Source: Branchiostoma belcheri
Taxonomy: Eukaryota; Chordata; Leptocardii; Amphioxiformes; Branchiostomatidae
Length of the DNA stretch: 64,000 nucleotides
Assembly: GCF_001625305.1 (NCBI RefSeq)
Contig: NW_017803865.1
Span: 884,370-948,369 of the forward strand
Direction: 5' to 3'
The translations under genes and the position numbers were made by a program. The first letter of the stretch is position 1; every line of letters begins with the position of its first letter. The notes below the pieces were generated by a model, which saw nothing but the letters and a program-made list of their open reading frames with translations, was not told where the DNA came from and did no database searches. Below, piece by piece: positions 39,768-51,284 of the stretch.

Positions 39768-42700
39768 TCAGAAACTTTTTTGTTTTCTGGAAAACTCCTC
39801 ATCTTCAAGTGGCCTCCATGGATAACCCAGTATCCTGGACAATTCTTCTAGCTGTGGTTGTTCCTTGGCCACCTGAAAGATGGACCAAGTTAAGATTATA
39901 GTCAAATAGCAAATACCTGCACAAGTTCAATTTTACCTGCAGTGTCGGTTTACCGTTAAGCGTTACCAACTGTCCTGAATTTACCGTTAAGCATTGTCGG
40001 GTCTGCTTAATTTACCGTTAACCGTTACTAGGACAACCCCATGCAGACCCTCACTAATGGGGATCTCAATAAATAAACAAACAATATGTGCTGAAACTTA
40101 AGCCAGAACCATATACACATAAAGTACCAACCTGATGCATGCTTTCCCTGTTTGGTGTAACCTTGCTCTGCTTCACATACAGTAGCTGTAGCTTGTCCCA
40201 CTGTCTACAGGCTTGAACAAGTGACTCCAGAGTCACAGTTCCATCCACTATCACTGCCTGCATGTTGGAGCACCTGCGGGCCAACTGGGCTAACTGCAGG
40301 TCCCAATAAAAGGAGTTGTCTGCCTTAATGACAAAATTCTGCAATGTTTCGGAATATGTCAGAATGAGTTTGGATACCAGGCGGTTCAACTGGACAGAAT
40401 TTGGGTTATTGTGGTCAGCAACTGCATAGGAGATTGCAGGAATCCCTTTTGGGCAGGCCAGAGGAGCCTCTTCTGTTAGAACCAGATGAACTCTAAGGTC
40501 TGGTAGTTCATATTGTAAATCTTGCCAAATACTCCCAGGCAGTGTTGTTCCATTCCCACTCAGTGGCTTGGCTTGTGATCTAACAATTGTCAAATCCTGT
40601 AAAGTTCTGTGTTCCTTCATGGCAAGCAGAATCTCCTCGGTAAGGTTCTGGTAGCTGATACCAAGGGACCTGAGGTGTTTCAACTTGAGAATGGTGCTGA
40701 GAGGACGAGGATATCGGGTGAACTCGGTCACATCTAATACAGACAGAGTTTGTGCTGAATTGGAGTCAATAGATTTCAGAGGGTTGTAGCTGTCCGTTCC
40801 TGTGGTCTGAAGGAATGGCACACAAACTTCCCTCAAATCATGAAGCTGAAACAGATTTGATACAGAAGATACATGTAGAGATTTTATCCACTGCAGATTT
40901 AAAACTGTCTACATATATGTTTAGTTATTATTATTACATGTAACGTTACATATAATTAGTGTAAATAGCAGGAGAAACTAAACTGGTGTAAATATACGGT
41001 TCTTCACAGTTGACATGGCAGTTGACCACCACGTTTTGTACTTCTAACATACAAGTAAAAGTTAAGATTTAATGACTTAAAATCTTTTACTTAGAGGCCA
41101 GACGTAATAAGTTCAGTCAGTTGACCATTCTTGCACATAAGAACACTATATCTACAGTTATCTCAAGTTTTTACCTTGTTGAATGTTACCATGAGCTCTG
41201 CCATGATACCCAGGTATATGGGCTCATGTGTCCGGAAGGTTGGCTCAAGAATAAACACCTCCACTTTCTGACATCTGAAAGGTACATGTAAGATTGCAGG
41301 GACAGCTAGGTTTATCATCATATATAGCATTTAGGAAAGAAAGTCTTGAAAAAGTAGACAATATCACCCCCAACACATTGCTCAGAGAAAAAAAGACAAT
41401 GACATAACAACATGAATGACTCACCTCTGTGCTATTTCCCTGAGGATGTCTCTCACACCAAAGAAGAAGGTAGAGTTATAGATCCTTCAACCCTCCTGAA
41501 GTTGGCACCGAAGCGCCTGATGCTTGCCACTGTCAGATCATCAGATCTATCACTGTTCAGTTCCACATCTCCCCAAATTTTGGGGTGACTGAAAAAAAAA
41601 GGTAAATACAGTGCTCTCCTGTTATTTGCATGGGCGATTTGTCAGGGAATTTTATTCCTATAACAGGTTTAGTCCAATAACCTTAGGAGAGTCCACATGA
41701 CCGACAGGGAGGGGAGGTCAGTTGGTTATGGATGATACTGGGCTGGGGCCAATTGAAACAACCACAAACATGATGTTATTGGTATTTATATACTCACTTT
41801 CATCCACAACTACATACATGTACCATATTCTAATCTTCAAGTCGCATTCAGAAACTCATAATGAACAGGGCTAACATGGAGATAGGAGATCAGACACATT
41901 CCACCTTCATACTGTCTACCCCTGTGTTGGGCAAAAGCTTACCAAACCTAAAACAACAGCCCAATCAAGGACACCAAAAAGGAACAAAGGACTTCTTAGA
42001 ACATGGCCACCTTTCCTCAGCCAATCAGGAGCCTGTATTTCTTGTGACTAAATCCACATAGTGCGGTCCCCAAAGGGACAGGGGTGTACTAACCAACGAA
42101 TAAATTAGACTAAGTCGGAGACGCCCATGTACTAACCAACGCATAAATTGACTAAGTTGGAGACGCCCACCATTCACATGCAAATAAAATCAAAAGAATT
42201 AACAACACAGGAAAACAGCAATTTGATTAATTTTCCTGTACATCTTTATTCAAAAGGGGAAACGAAAGAAACTCATAACAATGAAAGTGAACAACGAACA
42301 GAGAATGAATGAGTATGGATGAAGCAAAAAAAAATCAGAGGGTTTCTTACAAATGTCAAGTAAAACGAGAGTTTCTCATACATTGTACAAAATGAAACAC
42401 AGAAGCTACAAACTTTTAGCGATACATTAAAACGATGCAGTCTTCCCAACATGTCTAACACGATTTACATTGTTAAACTTTGAAAAGAAACTACGGTAAA
42501 ACTAAAAAAAAGAATACACCAACAAGGTTAGACAGCAGGGCAGGCACTGGGCGAGGGAAGGAGGGGGTTTAGGGCAGGAACATGTCAGCCTAGGAACAGA
42601 ACACTGAACTGGCCAGCGCAGATGCCATGACCAACTTGTTGGAGATCAGGTCAGGGACTGCTGTCTCAACAGACGACCCAGAATTTTTAAACCCAAAAAC

Positions 42701-44740
42701 AGAAGGCATTGTGGGGCTAGCAAAGTGTTGTAAACCATGACAAGAAAGCAACCGCTATGCATATTTCACATAAGGCTGCGAGAAGTAGCTCAGCTGCAAT
42801 TCATGAATGAGAACAAAAGGACGTACTACAAGCTATAATGTTGTTAGTCTGGTTTCTAGCAAAACAAACCAGTGGTTTTTGAAGAAAAAAAACATGATTG
42901 TGTAAATTGTATTTCTTTTGCTTCGGAAAGATGGCCATGTTCTAAGTCAGTTAAAGGATGGGCGAATTGCTCGTATATGTGGATTTGGTACAGCCCCGCA
43001 CCCCCCTCGGATTTTGTTGGCACCCCTCGGGCTCCGCCCTCGGGATGCCAACAAAATCCTTGGGAGGGCGGGGCTGTACCAAATCCACATAAACTCGCTC
43101 CGCCCATCCTTTAACTAATACTTCACACAATCATCATTGAGTGATTTGGGGTTCTCACCTGTCCAGAAGGAAGTGACAACAGAGAAAGTGTATGACAATG
43201 GAGGGTGCAGGGGTGATAATGAATGAATAACAATGGACTTCATGCAGATTTGCTGATGCGCAACAAATTCCATGTATTTCTTTCATGTATTTCTGGGTCA
43301 GTGTGCCATTGACTTGGAAATATTTTAGTCCAATATCAGGTTAAAGTCATAACAGGTCATGCAATTATGCCATGCAATTTATAATGTAGTGAATGGGAAA
43401 TGGTTTGGGTTTTCAGAATTTTATGCAGATCCCAGGTTTATGCCAATGTCAGTGATGCAAATAGTTGGTGAGCACTGTAGTACATTTTATCGGATAATGG
43501 GACCACTAAGTAAATGGCCCCTCGTACGGGCCTTGGACGGGCCCTAGCCCTGTGGCAGGTGCCGAAGTGCAAAGTTGGCAATATATCAGCAACCGTTTGG
43601 AGTTGTGAACTAAAATTTGGCCAAGTTTCGCATCTTGTCTAGTTTTGTCGACTGACCGAAAGAAAATCCAAGGTCAAGTTGGTTCAAGGTAGCAGAACAC
43701 AGTATTAATGGGCGACCCCCGCGGTCTGTGACGCGGGTATAGAAAGTAGTGCAGCGAATATTCTTGAAGGCTGGGTAGAAAGCCTTATAAGAGCGTCAGC
43801 CAGATGTAAATTGTGCTGTGTGGTGTAGGAATGTATCGGGTTTNATGGATGATACTGGGCTGGGGCCAATTGAAACAACCGCAAACATGATTTTTGTGGT
43901 ATTTATATACTCACTTTCACCCACAACTACATACATGTACCATATTCTAATCTTCAAGTCGCATTCAGAAACTCATAATGAACAGGGCTAACATGGAGTT
44001 AGAAGATCAGACACATTCCACCTTCATACTGTCTACCTTGGTGTTGAGCAAAAGCTTACCAAACCTAAAACAACAGTCCAATCAAGGGCACCAAAAAGGA
44101 ACAAAGGACTTCTTTTCACACAATCAGTGATTGGGGGTTCTCACCTGTCCAGAAGGAAGTGACAACAGAGAAAGTGTATGACAATGGAGGGTGCAGGGGT
44201 GATAATGAATGAATAACAATGGACTTCATGCGGATTTGCTGATGCGCAACAAGTTACACGTATTTCTTTCACGTATTTCTGGGTCAGTGTGCCATTGACT
44301 TGGAAATATTTTAGTCCAATATCAGGTTAAAGTCATAACAGCTCATGCAATTATGCCATGCAATTTATAATGTAGTGAATGGGAAATGGTTTGGGTTTTC
44401 AGAATTTTATGCAGATCCCAGGTTTATGCCAATGTCAGTGATGCAAATAGTTGGTGAGCACTGTATCAGATCAAGGGGCAACATGACCCAAAAACTAATT
44501 TAATGATTCGTGCATATTACTCATTGAGTGTCTTATTATTTCCAGTGACTGTTACGTATACAGAGAAAAAACTTATCAATTCAGTAGGCTGAAGTTGTAG
44601 TAAACGAACCTGAAGAATCTGCTCCAGTGTTTGCAGACGAGAGAGGCGTTCCACCTGTCCTGTGGTGTGGCCAGGTGTGAGAATACCTCCAGTAGGGCGA
44701 TGTCAGGTAGGCCTGTCCACAAGGACGACACGTCACTCAT
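39768..44740 (-). CDS. F-box protein with C-terminal LRR-like region (FBXO33/FBXO39-like)
   Basis: Minus-strand exons 44740-44610 (ATG), 41588-41425, 41274-41175, 40845-40132, 39872-39768 (TGA), about 404 residues. The N-terminus carries an F-box: LPDIALLEVFSHLATPQDRW, SLVCKHWSRFF. Then come IWGDVEL and irregular leucine-rich segments such as LSTILKLKHLRSLGISYQNL and LQLAQLARRCSNMQAVIVDG. F-box proteins bind SKP1 and present substrates to the SCF ubiquitin ligase. Substrate is unknown, and the FBXO33/FBXO39 resemblance is from general layout only. In exon 41588-41425 the reading frame is interrupted: the left part (SHPKIWGDVELN...FRRV) and the right part (STFFFGVRDILREIAQR) lie in different frames, and the exon is one base short of the length that splice phases require. 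The large intron 41589-44609 contains duplicated allelic sequence. Confidence 0.75.
39948..40028. repeat. Degenerate tandem repeat, TTTACCGTTAAGCGTT units
   Basis: Three diverged units of TTTACCGTTAA(G/C)C(G/A)TT, each followed by spacer sequence, in an F-box gene intron. They are followed at 40050-40085 by CAATAAATAAACAAACAA, a possible retroelement tail. Confidence 0.5.
41996..42945. mobile_element. TIR element, about 950 bp, polymorphic between the two copies
   Basis: The ends TTAGAACATGGCCA and TGGCCATGTTCTAA are complementary, and complementarity continues imperfectly through CCTTTCC/GGAAAG. It forms most of the 1.1-kb sequence missing from the second copy. Inside is a twofold tandem repeat of about 44-50 bp (about 42088-42172) built on GTACTAACCAACG and GGAGACGCCCA. 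No transposase was found. Confidence 0.65.
42949..43117. mobile_element. Foldback MITE with long TIRs starting TTAAAGGATGGGCG
   Basis: The left arm (TTAAAGGATGGGCGA..., GTGGATTTGGTACAGCCCCG) pairs with the right arm (CGGGGCTGTACCAAATCCAC ... CGCCCATCCTTTAA) around the central CCCTCGGGCTCCGCCCTCGG region. The TTAA at both outer edges is a possible TTAA target, as used by piggyBac or Kolobok elements. It also belongs to the sequence missing from the second copy. Confidence 0.7.
43844..43844. other. Single ambiguous base at a likely contig join
   Basis: One N precedes the start of the second allelic copy, consistent with a merge point in the assembly. Confidence 0.7.
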
Positions 44741-45605
44741 GGTTAATTATGGTTGGATCAACAGCCGGGTGAAACCTGGACTGGTGTATAGGATGTATTG
44801 GTTTGACTGATGTACTTATGTGTTCGATAAAGATAGGTTTGAGTTACCTACATGTAACGTTATCATGAATCAAGGGCTTTTAAATCCTCCTTGAATGAAA
44901 TTTGGTGTGAAAATTATACATATAAAAGAAAAACTACGCCCCCCCCCCTCGGTCCAAAATTATGATCCGGACAACTTACCTTATATGGAGGCTAAAAACC
45001 GACTTCACAAGTGCCTTTATGTGCAGTTTTGTCGCCACATCTCCCAGCTTTCTGACCATGCCATTTCACACCTCTTTAAATTGTGTAATGGCCTGTACTA
45101 GCGTCAGTTTTAGACCGAAGTAACCTCTACTACTAAATGGCACCTCTTATTTGAACTTTGACCTTAACAGCTGTGAATGCTTCTCGCCAGGTGGCGTTCT
45201 TTCGTTTTTATCAAGTAAATGCAAGCTTGCTTTAATATGCTTGGTCACAATTGGTCATGTCTTATCAGTTTTGATACAGCGAGTGGCCTGCGTCAAAGTG
45301 TAGACGAAGCTTAAGGACTACACAATCAAGTAAAAGTGAATTGTAATACTCTAGTGCACACTACAATATCCATGGGCGTCCAGTGTCCAATCGGTGTGCC
45401 CTGAAGCCACACACAGTGACACACCACGTAAAATTTTCCTCAAACCCGGAAGTGTTTGGTTCACCCCAACTTGGCATCATATACAGAGAATCAAAGATCT
45501 CAAAGAATCGGACAACGAAGCGACGCCGGTGTCAGCTGATACGTTAATGGTTAATGTTACCTTTGGGTCTCCAATTCTTCGGAAGGAACGACCGTCCACG
45601 TTAAC
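44741..45605. promoter_or_regulatory. Divergent promoter region of the F-box and FAXC genes
   Basis: 865 bp separate the start codons of two divergent genes. No TATA box or CpG-dense core was recognised, and no further ORF is convincing. Shared regulation is inference from arrangement. Confidence 0.4.
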
Positions 45606-47532
45606 ATGGGTTCCATTTTTCAAAGCGTTCTCGAAGTTTTGAACACACTGTTAAAAAATTTGCAAAATGGTACCCTGGAGCTCGTCGAGCTAGCTCGCGG
45701 TGGCGTAGTTCTGGACGAAGTCGGGTACGTTGTCCGTAAGAATGCCCCCGTGCTCGTTCTTTGGTGCCTGTTCGTCTTTGTGATCGCCAGGCTGTGCTGC
45801 GGAGGCCGGGGGTCAAGACTAGTAAAGACAAGGGCGAACTATGAACATGGTGAGTCTTTGACCGGGCCGCGAGACCGTCAGAGAGTTTGAAGCCGGCACC
45901 ATGTTGAAGCATGCCTTGGTCCTGCCAGACATACATGTACTTGACAGGAAAACGTGTGGATGCTGATTACTGAAGGCTAAATTCTCTTGAACACTGCACT
46001 TATTTTCTGTAAACTTATGCTGACCCCCTCCAGTTTATGTATACTGCGATTTTATCCCGTCTACCATGATTGGCAAAACCCAGTTTTCTTGTCTACTTCC
46101 TGCTCCTATTTCTTCTGATTGACCTGCTCTGCTGACAGCTCCGGTCATCACAAGTGCACCCGATTATGTTCCATATGTACAAATGTAGAGCAGCCCACTG
46201 GTCTTATGTTAACACTCAAGTTACGGTACCCTCCTATATCCGTCCTCAGGTAAAGTGTACCTCCACCAGCATGTCCCTGCCAGCGGCCTGCCCAGTCTGT
46301 CACCGTTCTGTCTGAAGCTGGAGACGTACCTGCGCTTGGCAGGCATTCCATACGAAAATGTCTACAAAAGAATGGAACTTGGCCCCAAGGTAACAGATGG
46401 GTGAAGTGTAGACTGAGCCTCAAAACCAAACTGCTCTGCTGATTTTGCGAATGGACTCTACCCCTTCCGTAAATTGCAAAATTTCTTACATTTTTTATAG
46501 GGAAAGATTCCATGGATAGAGTACAATGGAAGAGCTATGGCAGACTCTGGACTCATCATCCAGTTCTTCAAAGAAGAACTGGAAATCGACCTGAACCGAC
46601 CCCTCAGCACCACGGACAGGGCCATCAGCAGGGCCTTCGTCAAGATGCTGGAAGAGAACACCTACTGGTAGGTGTTTGTGCCTTGAAGTTGTGGCCGTCC
46701 AGTTAGATGTACATGTTTTTTTCCTTCCGACAGGATCTTTGTTCATCTTTCAGTTAAACACCAAGCACGACGTCGGTAACATTTCCGCTACAACTGTCAT
46801 CCACAATAGAACATGTATGACATTTTCCCAAGCAAATCTAAGGAAAGATGACCGTGGTAGTGCGTGGCCAAAAAAAAGTGATGAAAGGGTTTCGATCGAT
46901 GGTGCAGTTTCAGTTACGCAATAGTGTCATATTTCTAATTCCTCATGGACTGCACCCGAGGCAAAATAGGCACAACATCATGTTTTGCCTTGCATTTCAG
47001 GGGGTTGGTGTACTCCCGGTGGATTGAGAATTTCCACGTACTTGGGCCTCTGTTCGAAGTTGGATGGTTTATGCATAATGTTCTGCTGCGGCGAGCTGCG
47101 CAGCGACTGAAGAAGATGCTGTGGGCACATGGCATGGGCCGACATTCCCCCAAGGATATTCATGACATCACCGAGATGGACATCAAGGCAGTGTCAGAGT
47201 TTTTGGGTAAGGACTAATTTTATTTTTTTATAGACATCAAGATAATTATTATTATCTTTCTGCTTTAAAGTACTTCTTGCTGTTTGGATTGCTCCGTCGT
47301 GTGTTTACTCTAATTATGACCTTCAGGAGAAAAGCCCTTCGTCATGGGGCAGGAGCCGACAGAGGCCGATGCCACTGTGTACGGATTCATGGCAGAGATC
47401 CTTTGGGCGGCACCGCAGTCATCAGACCTGTACGTTCTCGTCACTGAGAAGTGTCCGAACATCAGGGAGTACTGTGTGCGCATGACACGACGCTACTGGC
47501 AGGACTGGGAGGGTCTGATCGACAAGTGCTGA
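45606..47532 (+). CDS. FAXC: Failed axon connections homologue (FAXC), metaxin/GST-like
   Basis: Five exons: 45606-45849 (ATG), 46250-46389, 46501-46667, 47001-47206, 47327-47532 (TGA); phases agree and give 320 residues. Seen: an N-terminal membrane segment at about residues 48-62 (PVLVLWCLFVFVIA), then a thioredoxin-like half with GLPSLSPFCLKLETYLR and GKIPWIEYNGR, AISRAFVKMLEENTYW, and a GST-C-like half with GLVYSRWIEN, GMGRHSPKDI and FVMGQEPTEADATVYGFMAE. Family knowledge: fax/FAXC proteins resemble metaxins, and the Drosophila gene was found through axon guidance with Abl; biochemical activity is unknown. Polyadenylation signal AATAAA at 47758-47763. The last exon and the end of the fourth exon are repeated downstream. 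Confidence 0.9.
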
Positions 47533-48132
47533 AGCGTTACTGTGGTCACTGGCTGGTATTGAATAGGCTTGAATAGATGAATGCATATGTTTGTACTGTA
47601 TTTAGAAAACGCGAGTAATAATACTGCCCCATTTCATCACCATATACCTTCGTAGGGTACGGATACCTGGATTTGCCGTTTTATTTCTACTTTTTTGACA
47701 ATCTGCTTTTTGTACGTAGAATGTGTTATTCATATAACAGTATATCATATTACAGTGAATAAAGTGTCCTATAGACACCACGATTAGTTGCCCTTTTTAG
47801 TAAAGACTTTTTCGATGGCACGTAAATGATTGCTTTATAATTATATGCCAATGATGATTATGATATATTTAACGTTACATTTACATGATATCAACCCTAT
47901 GTAAACATCGGTCGGTCATCAGGTGAAGGGGGAGAAGACATGAGAGTGTAATGTCCCCAGTTGACACATGTGCCTTCCCGTTTCACGGCAAATCGGGTTC
48001 CAAAAATGCATGGACTAATGATAAAATAATAATGTGGTATGAATTAAACAAAAATGCAGGACATGGTACGAGATGAGAATATATCAAGAACGATACCAGC
48101 TTAACATTTAATTTGTCAAAACATTTACCTCC
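47533..48132 (+). other. FAXC 3' UTR and flank up to the gap
   Basis: Contains AATAAA (47758-47763). The whole stretch reappears after the second exon copy (49014-50392), and the first copy ends at the gap on the same bases (ACATTTACCTCC) after which the second copy continues into unique sequence. Confidence 0.7.
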
Positions 48133-48152
48133 NNNNNNNNNNNNNNNNNNNN
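48133..48152. other. Assembly gap (20 N)
   Basis: Run of N of fixed length, true size unknown. It separates the two FAXC 3' copies. Confidence 0.95.
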
Positions 48153-48641
48153 AACTGAGTCATAACACAGGCCAAAGAACCTGCTACATGTTGGACAGTC
48201 TCACATCTGTCATTCACTACCATGTGATGGATGGCCTCAACTGAATTGTCCATGGTGCTGATTTGTGGCATCCTGACATATGGTCATCTTTGGTGGTCTC
48301 CTTGCCGCGCTTGTAGCAAGCAACCCACTTCTTTATAGTTGACTAAGAAGCGGCGTCATCACCAAGTGCCTTGACCATGTCTTTATGTATGTCCTTTGGA
48401 GACATCATTTTTTATCGATACACTTGATCAGAGTTCACGCTTCTGTTGCGGTCCATTTTGTGATTTTCCCTCACCCCTACCCCCATTTTCAAGGGGCGTC
48501 ACGTTGCTAACTAATGAATATAAAAATGTGAATTTTTGCATGCAGTGATGTAAGACGTCATAGTATACAGCTATACCAAAGAATAGTAGTTTGACCTTTA
48601 TTTTCTAGGTGAGGCCGAGAACTTTTTGAACACCCCTCGTA
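48153..48641 (-). mobile_element. Decayed mariner-like transposon, 5' part
   Basis: The right end reads GAACTTTTTGAACACCCCTCG followed by TA, the complement of a classic mariner terminus (CGAGGGGTGTTCAAAAAGTTC). On the minus strand the interior carries fragments of a mariner transposase N-terminus: PKDIHKDMVKALGDDAAS, STIKKWVACYKRGKETTKDD. These are interrupted by stop codons and a missing consensus residue after DDAAS. The left part is cut by the gap. The TA at 48640-48641 corresponds to a TA inside FAXC exon 4 of the first copy (GGATATTCATG), so the insertion hit coding sequence. Confidence 0.85.
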
Positions 48642-49013
48642 TTCATGACGTCACCGAGATGGACATCAAGGCAGTGTCAGAGTTTTTGGGTAAGGACTAA
48701 TTTATTTTTTATAAACATCAAGATAATTATTATTATCTTTCTGCTTTAAAGTACTTCTTGCTGTTTGGATTGCTCCGTCGTGTGTTTACTCTAATTATGA
48801 CCTTCAGGAGAAAAGCCCTTCGTCATGGGGCAGGAGCCGACAGAGGCCGATGCCACTGTGTACGGATTCATGGCAGAGATCCTTTGGGCGGCACCGCAGT
48901 CATCAGACCTGTACGTTCTCGTCACTGAGAAGTGTCCGAACATCAGGGAGTACTGTGTGCGCATGACACGACGCTACTGGCAGGACTGGGAGGGTCTGAT
49001 CGACAAGTGCTGA
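48642..49013 (+). pseudogene. Second, truncated copy of FAXC 3' exons
   Basis: It resumes FAXC exon 4 right after the mariner (TTCATGACGTCACCGAGATGG), has the same donor, and contains a last exon (about 48808-49013) whose 62-residue tail from MGQEPTEADATV is identical to the first copy. Upstream exons are absent. It is probably the other haplotype, with exon 4 disrupted, rather than a separate locus; a genuine recent partial duplication is the alternative. Confidence 0.75.
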
Positions 49014-49163
49014 AGCGTTACTGTGGTCACTGGCTGGTATTGAATAGGCTTGAATAGATGAATGCATATGTTTGTACTGTATTTAGAAAACGCGAGTAAT
49101 AATACTGCCCCATTTCATCACCATATACCTTCGTAGGTACGGATACCTGGATTTGCCGTTTTA

Positions 49164-49954
49164 TTATGGGTTCACCACACCACGAAGTGGTGGTGAACCC
49201 ATATTGCTTTTTCTGATGTTTCTTCTCCTCCTTCTCCTTCTTCTCCTGCCATTTTTTAAATGGATTCAGCTTCTTCATTTTAGGGCCCGAGGTCCTGAAA
49301 TTTGGTATGGAGGTACAGTGGGCAAATACCCCTAGGCGTTTTTTAAATTATTGTGATACAGGCTTTTACAATGGTTTTATTTGAGTTTTTTGGCTGTGTT
49401 ATAGCAAATGTATTACTGTGTTAGTGTGCCATGTTTACCACGTTTGGGCATGAGTCATCACAATGGAATGCAGGGCATCAACCAATAGGCATGCAGCTTT
49501 CCTCTATTCTTCTTGCTGATTGGCTGTTGGGATTTAACTTGATTAACAGACTGCACAGAGCATTTCCACCTGCACAGAGCATTTCTTGCTGATTGGCTGT
49601 TGGGATTTAACTTGATTAACACCTGCACAGAGCATTTCCATACTGACAGTATGTCTGTATTCAAGTGTTTTGGTAGGGATTTCAAGCTTTCCTGCTCCAG
49701 CATTGGAATGCGGGGCATGGACGTTTTTTTTTATTTTGAAAATGAACAGTTTGCATTATGCAATTAAAAATCCTAACCAATAAAGTAGGGAATAGCTATC
49801 CAACTGTTGTTTTAGTTGTATTTTACTTCATATTATAGTTATATCAATGTAAATCATTGTTTTCCCTTGTGTTTCTCATTCTTTCCCTGCCATGTCGTAA
49901 AATGTGGTGAACCCATCGCTGTATTTGCTCCAAAGCAAATATTGGCCTTTCTAG
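49164..49954 (+). mobile_element. Helitron-like non-autonomous insertion, 791 bp
   Basis: Comparison with the empty site in the first copy (TTTTA|TTTCTAC near 47684) places the insertion exactly between A and T, with no target duplication. The right end is CTAG (49951-49954), preceded at 10 nt by a hairpin with arms ATTTGCT / AGCAAAT (49923-49940). Insertion at AT, a CTRR end and a 3' hairpin are the hallmarks of Helitrons. The left end starts TT rather than the canonical TC. A 13-bp subterminal repeat ATGGGTTCACCAC (49166-49178) recurs inverted at 49190-49202 and again at 49904-49916. An internal direct repeat with GATTGGCTGTTGGGATTTAA lies at about 49516-49645. No Rep/helicase ORF. Confidence 0.75.
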
Positions 49955-51119
49955 TTTCTACTTTTTTGGCAATCTGCTTTTTGTACGTAGAATGTGTTAT
50001 TCATATAACAGTATATCATATTACAGTGAATAAAGTGTCCTATAGACACCACGATTAGTTGCCCTTTTTTAAAGACTTTTTCGATGGCACGTAAATGATT
50101 GCTTTATAATTATATGCCAATGATGATTATGATATATTTAACGTTACATGTACATGATATCAACCCTATGTAAACATCGGTCGGTCATCTGGTGAAGGGG
50201 GAGAAGACATGAGAGTGTAATGTCCCCAGTTGACACATGTGCCTTCCCGTTTCACGGCAAATCGGGTTCCAAAAATGCATTGACTAATGATAAAATAATA
50301 ATGTGGTATGAATTAAACAAAAATGCAGGACATGGTACGAGATGAGAATATATCAAGAACGATACCAGCTTAACATTTAATTTGTCAAAACATTTACCTC
50401 CATGGTCAAAAGTAAAAGGGTTGACGACATGTTTGTCTATACTTGAACTAATTTACATATTGGCATATCGCGAGCTGATAGTGCAAGGAGGGAGAAACTA
50501 CAAGGTTAAGGAAAGAAAAGACGGAAAGGAAGGAAATTTCTGAAGCTTTAGAGATGAAAATCGGGCACCACCCTACTCGAACCACGCTAAGACTAAACAA
50601 TGCAAAAAAAATGTACACAAATTGACAAAAGGTTGCAGGCAAAATGGATGGCGTGGGGAGTTAAACAAACAATAGAAAGCTATCAGTATCAACATTATAG
50701 CATGAAACAACAAAAGTCAACGTAAAAACAACAGTCTATGCTACTAGTACAGAATTACAAACAGGTCCTGAGTACAGCAAAAATACTAAAACTACGAAAC
50801 CAGTTTAACAAGTCAAAATAAGCTCTAAAAGGCGAACAATAGCTTCATCGAGGATGACAAATAGTCTACGAAACAAAATACTTGTCATTTGCACTACTAG
50901 TATATCACATTTTTCATGCCTCTCTACTTGGTGAGATTTTCTTTATATTTAAGTAACATGAAGCAACACGAACTCGGGAGCTTTGCGTCCGACTTTTGGC
51001 CCGTTTCCAGCGCGCTAGTGTTGATCTAGCGGGGTTTGGCAGCATATCATTTACTTCCCGCGTGCATCAGCTGTGCTGGTGTATGTGACGTCACCATCAC
51101 GCCCTGATCACGCCTCCAG

Positions 51120-51284
51120 CACCCGGCATAACTCTGATTGGTCAAAAGGAAAACTCGTTGGCCAATCAGCGTCAGGCGGAACCATCGTGTTTTCAAAATG
51201 GCTGCTCACGTCGTCGGGTGGATGTATGTTTCCAGGTAATTTTCGGCATATTTCTGGATCAAACGAGCCGATTTTAGGACCGCC
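51120..51284 (+). promoter_or_regulatory. NUDT3-like promoter region
   Basis: Two CCAAT boxes in opposite orientations, TGATTGGTC (about 51134) and GGCCAATCAG (about 51160), and a YY1-like AAAATGGCTGC (51195-51205) lie within 165 bp of the start codon. No TATA box seen. Motif-based. Confidence 0.5.

Larger units (their letters stand above)
41728..44465. repeat. Tandem allelic-type duplication inside the F-box gene intron
   Basis: The segments 41728-41997 and 43118-43480 recur, nearly identical, as the contiguous block 43845-44465. The second copy starts right after a single N at 43844 and lacks the 1.1 kb that separates the two segments in the first copy (41998-43117). Near-identity with one large insertion difference fits two haplotypes joined in the assembly better than an old duplication. 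Confidence 0.75.
49014..51284. other. FAXC second-copy 3' flank and NUDT3-like upstream region
   Basis: 49014-50392 repeats 47533-48132 apart from a 791-bp insertion (49164-49954). From 50393 the sequence is unique. No gene was recognised before the NUDT3-like start at 51285. Confidence 0.65.

Noticed and set aside
42856..43118. Overlapping open frames on both strands
   Set aside because: They are produced by the long inverted arms of the foldback MITE.
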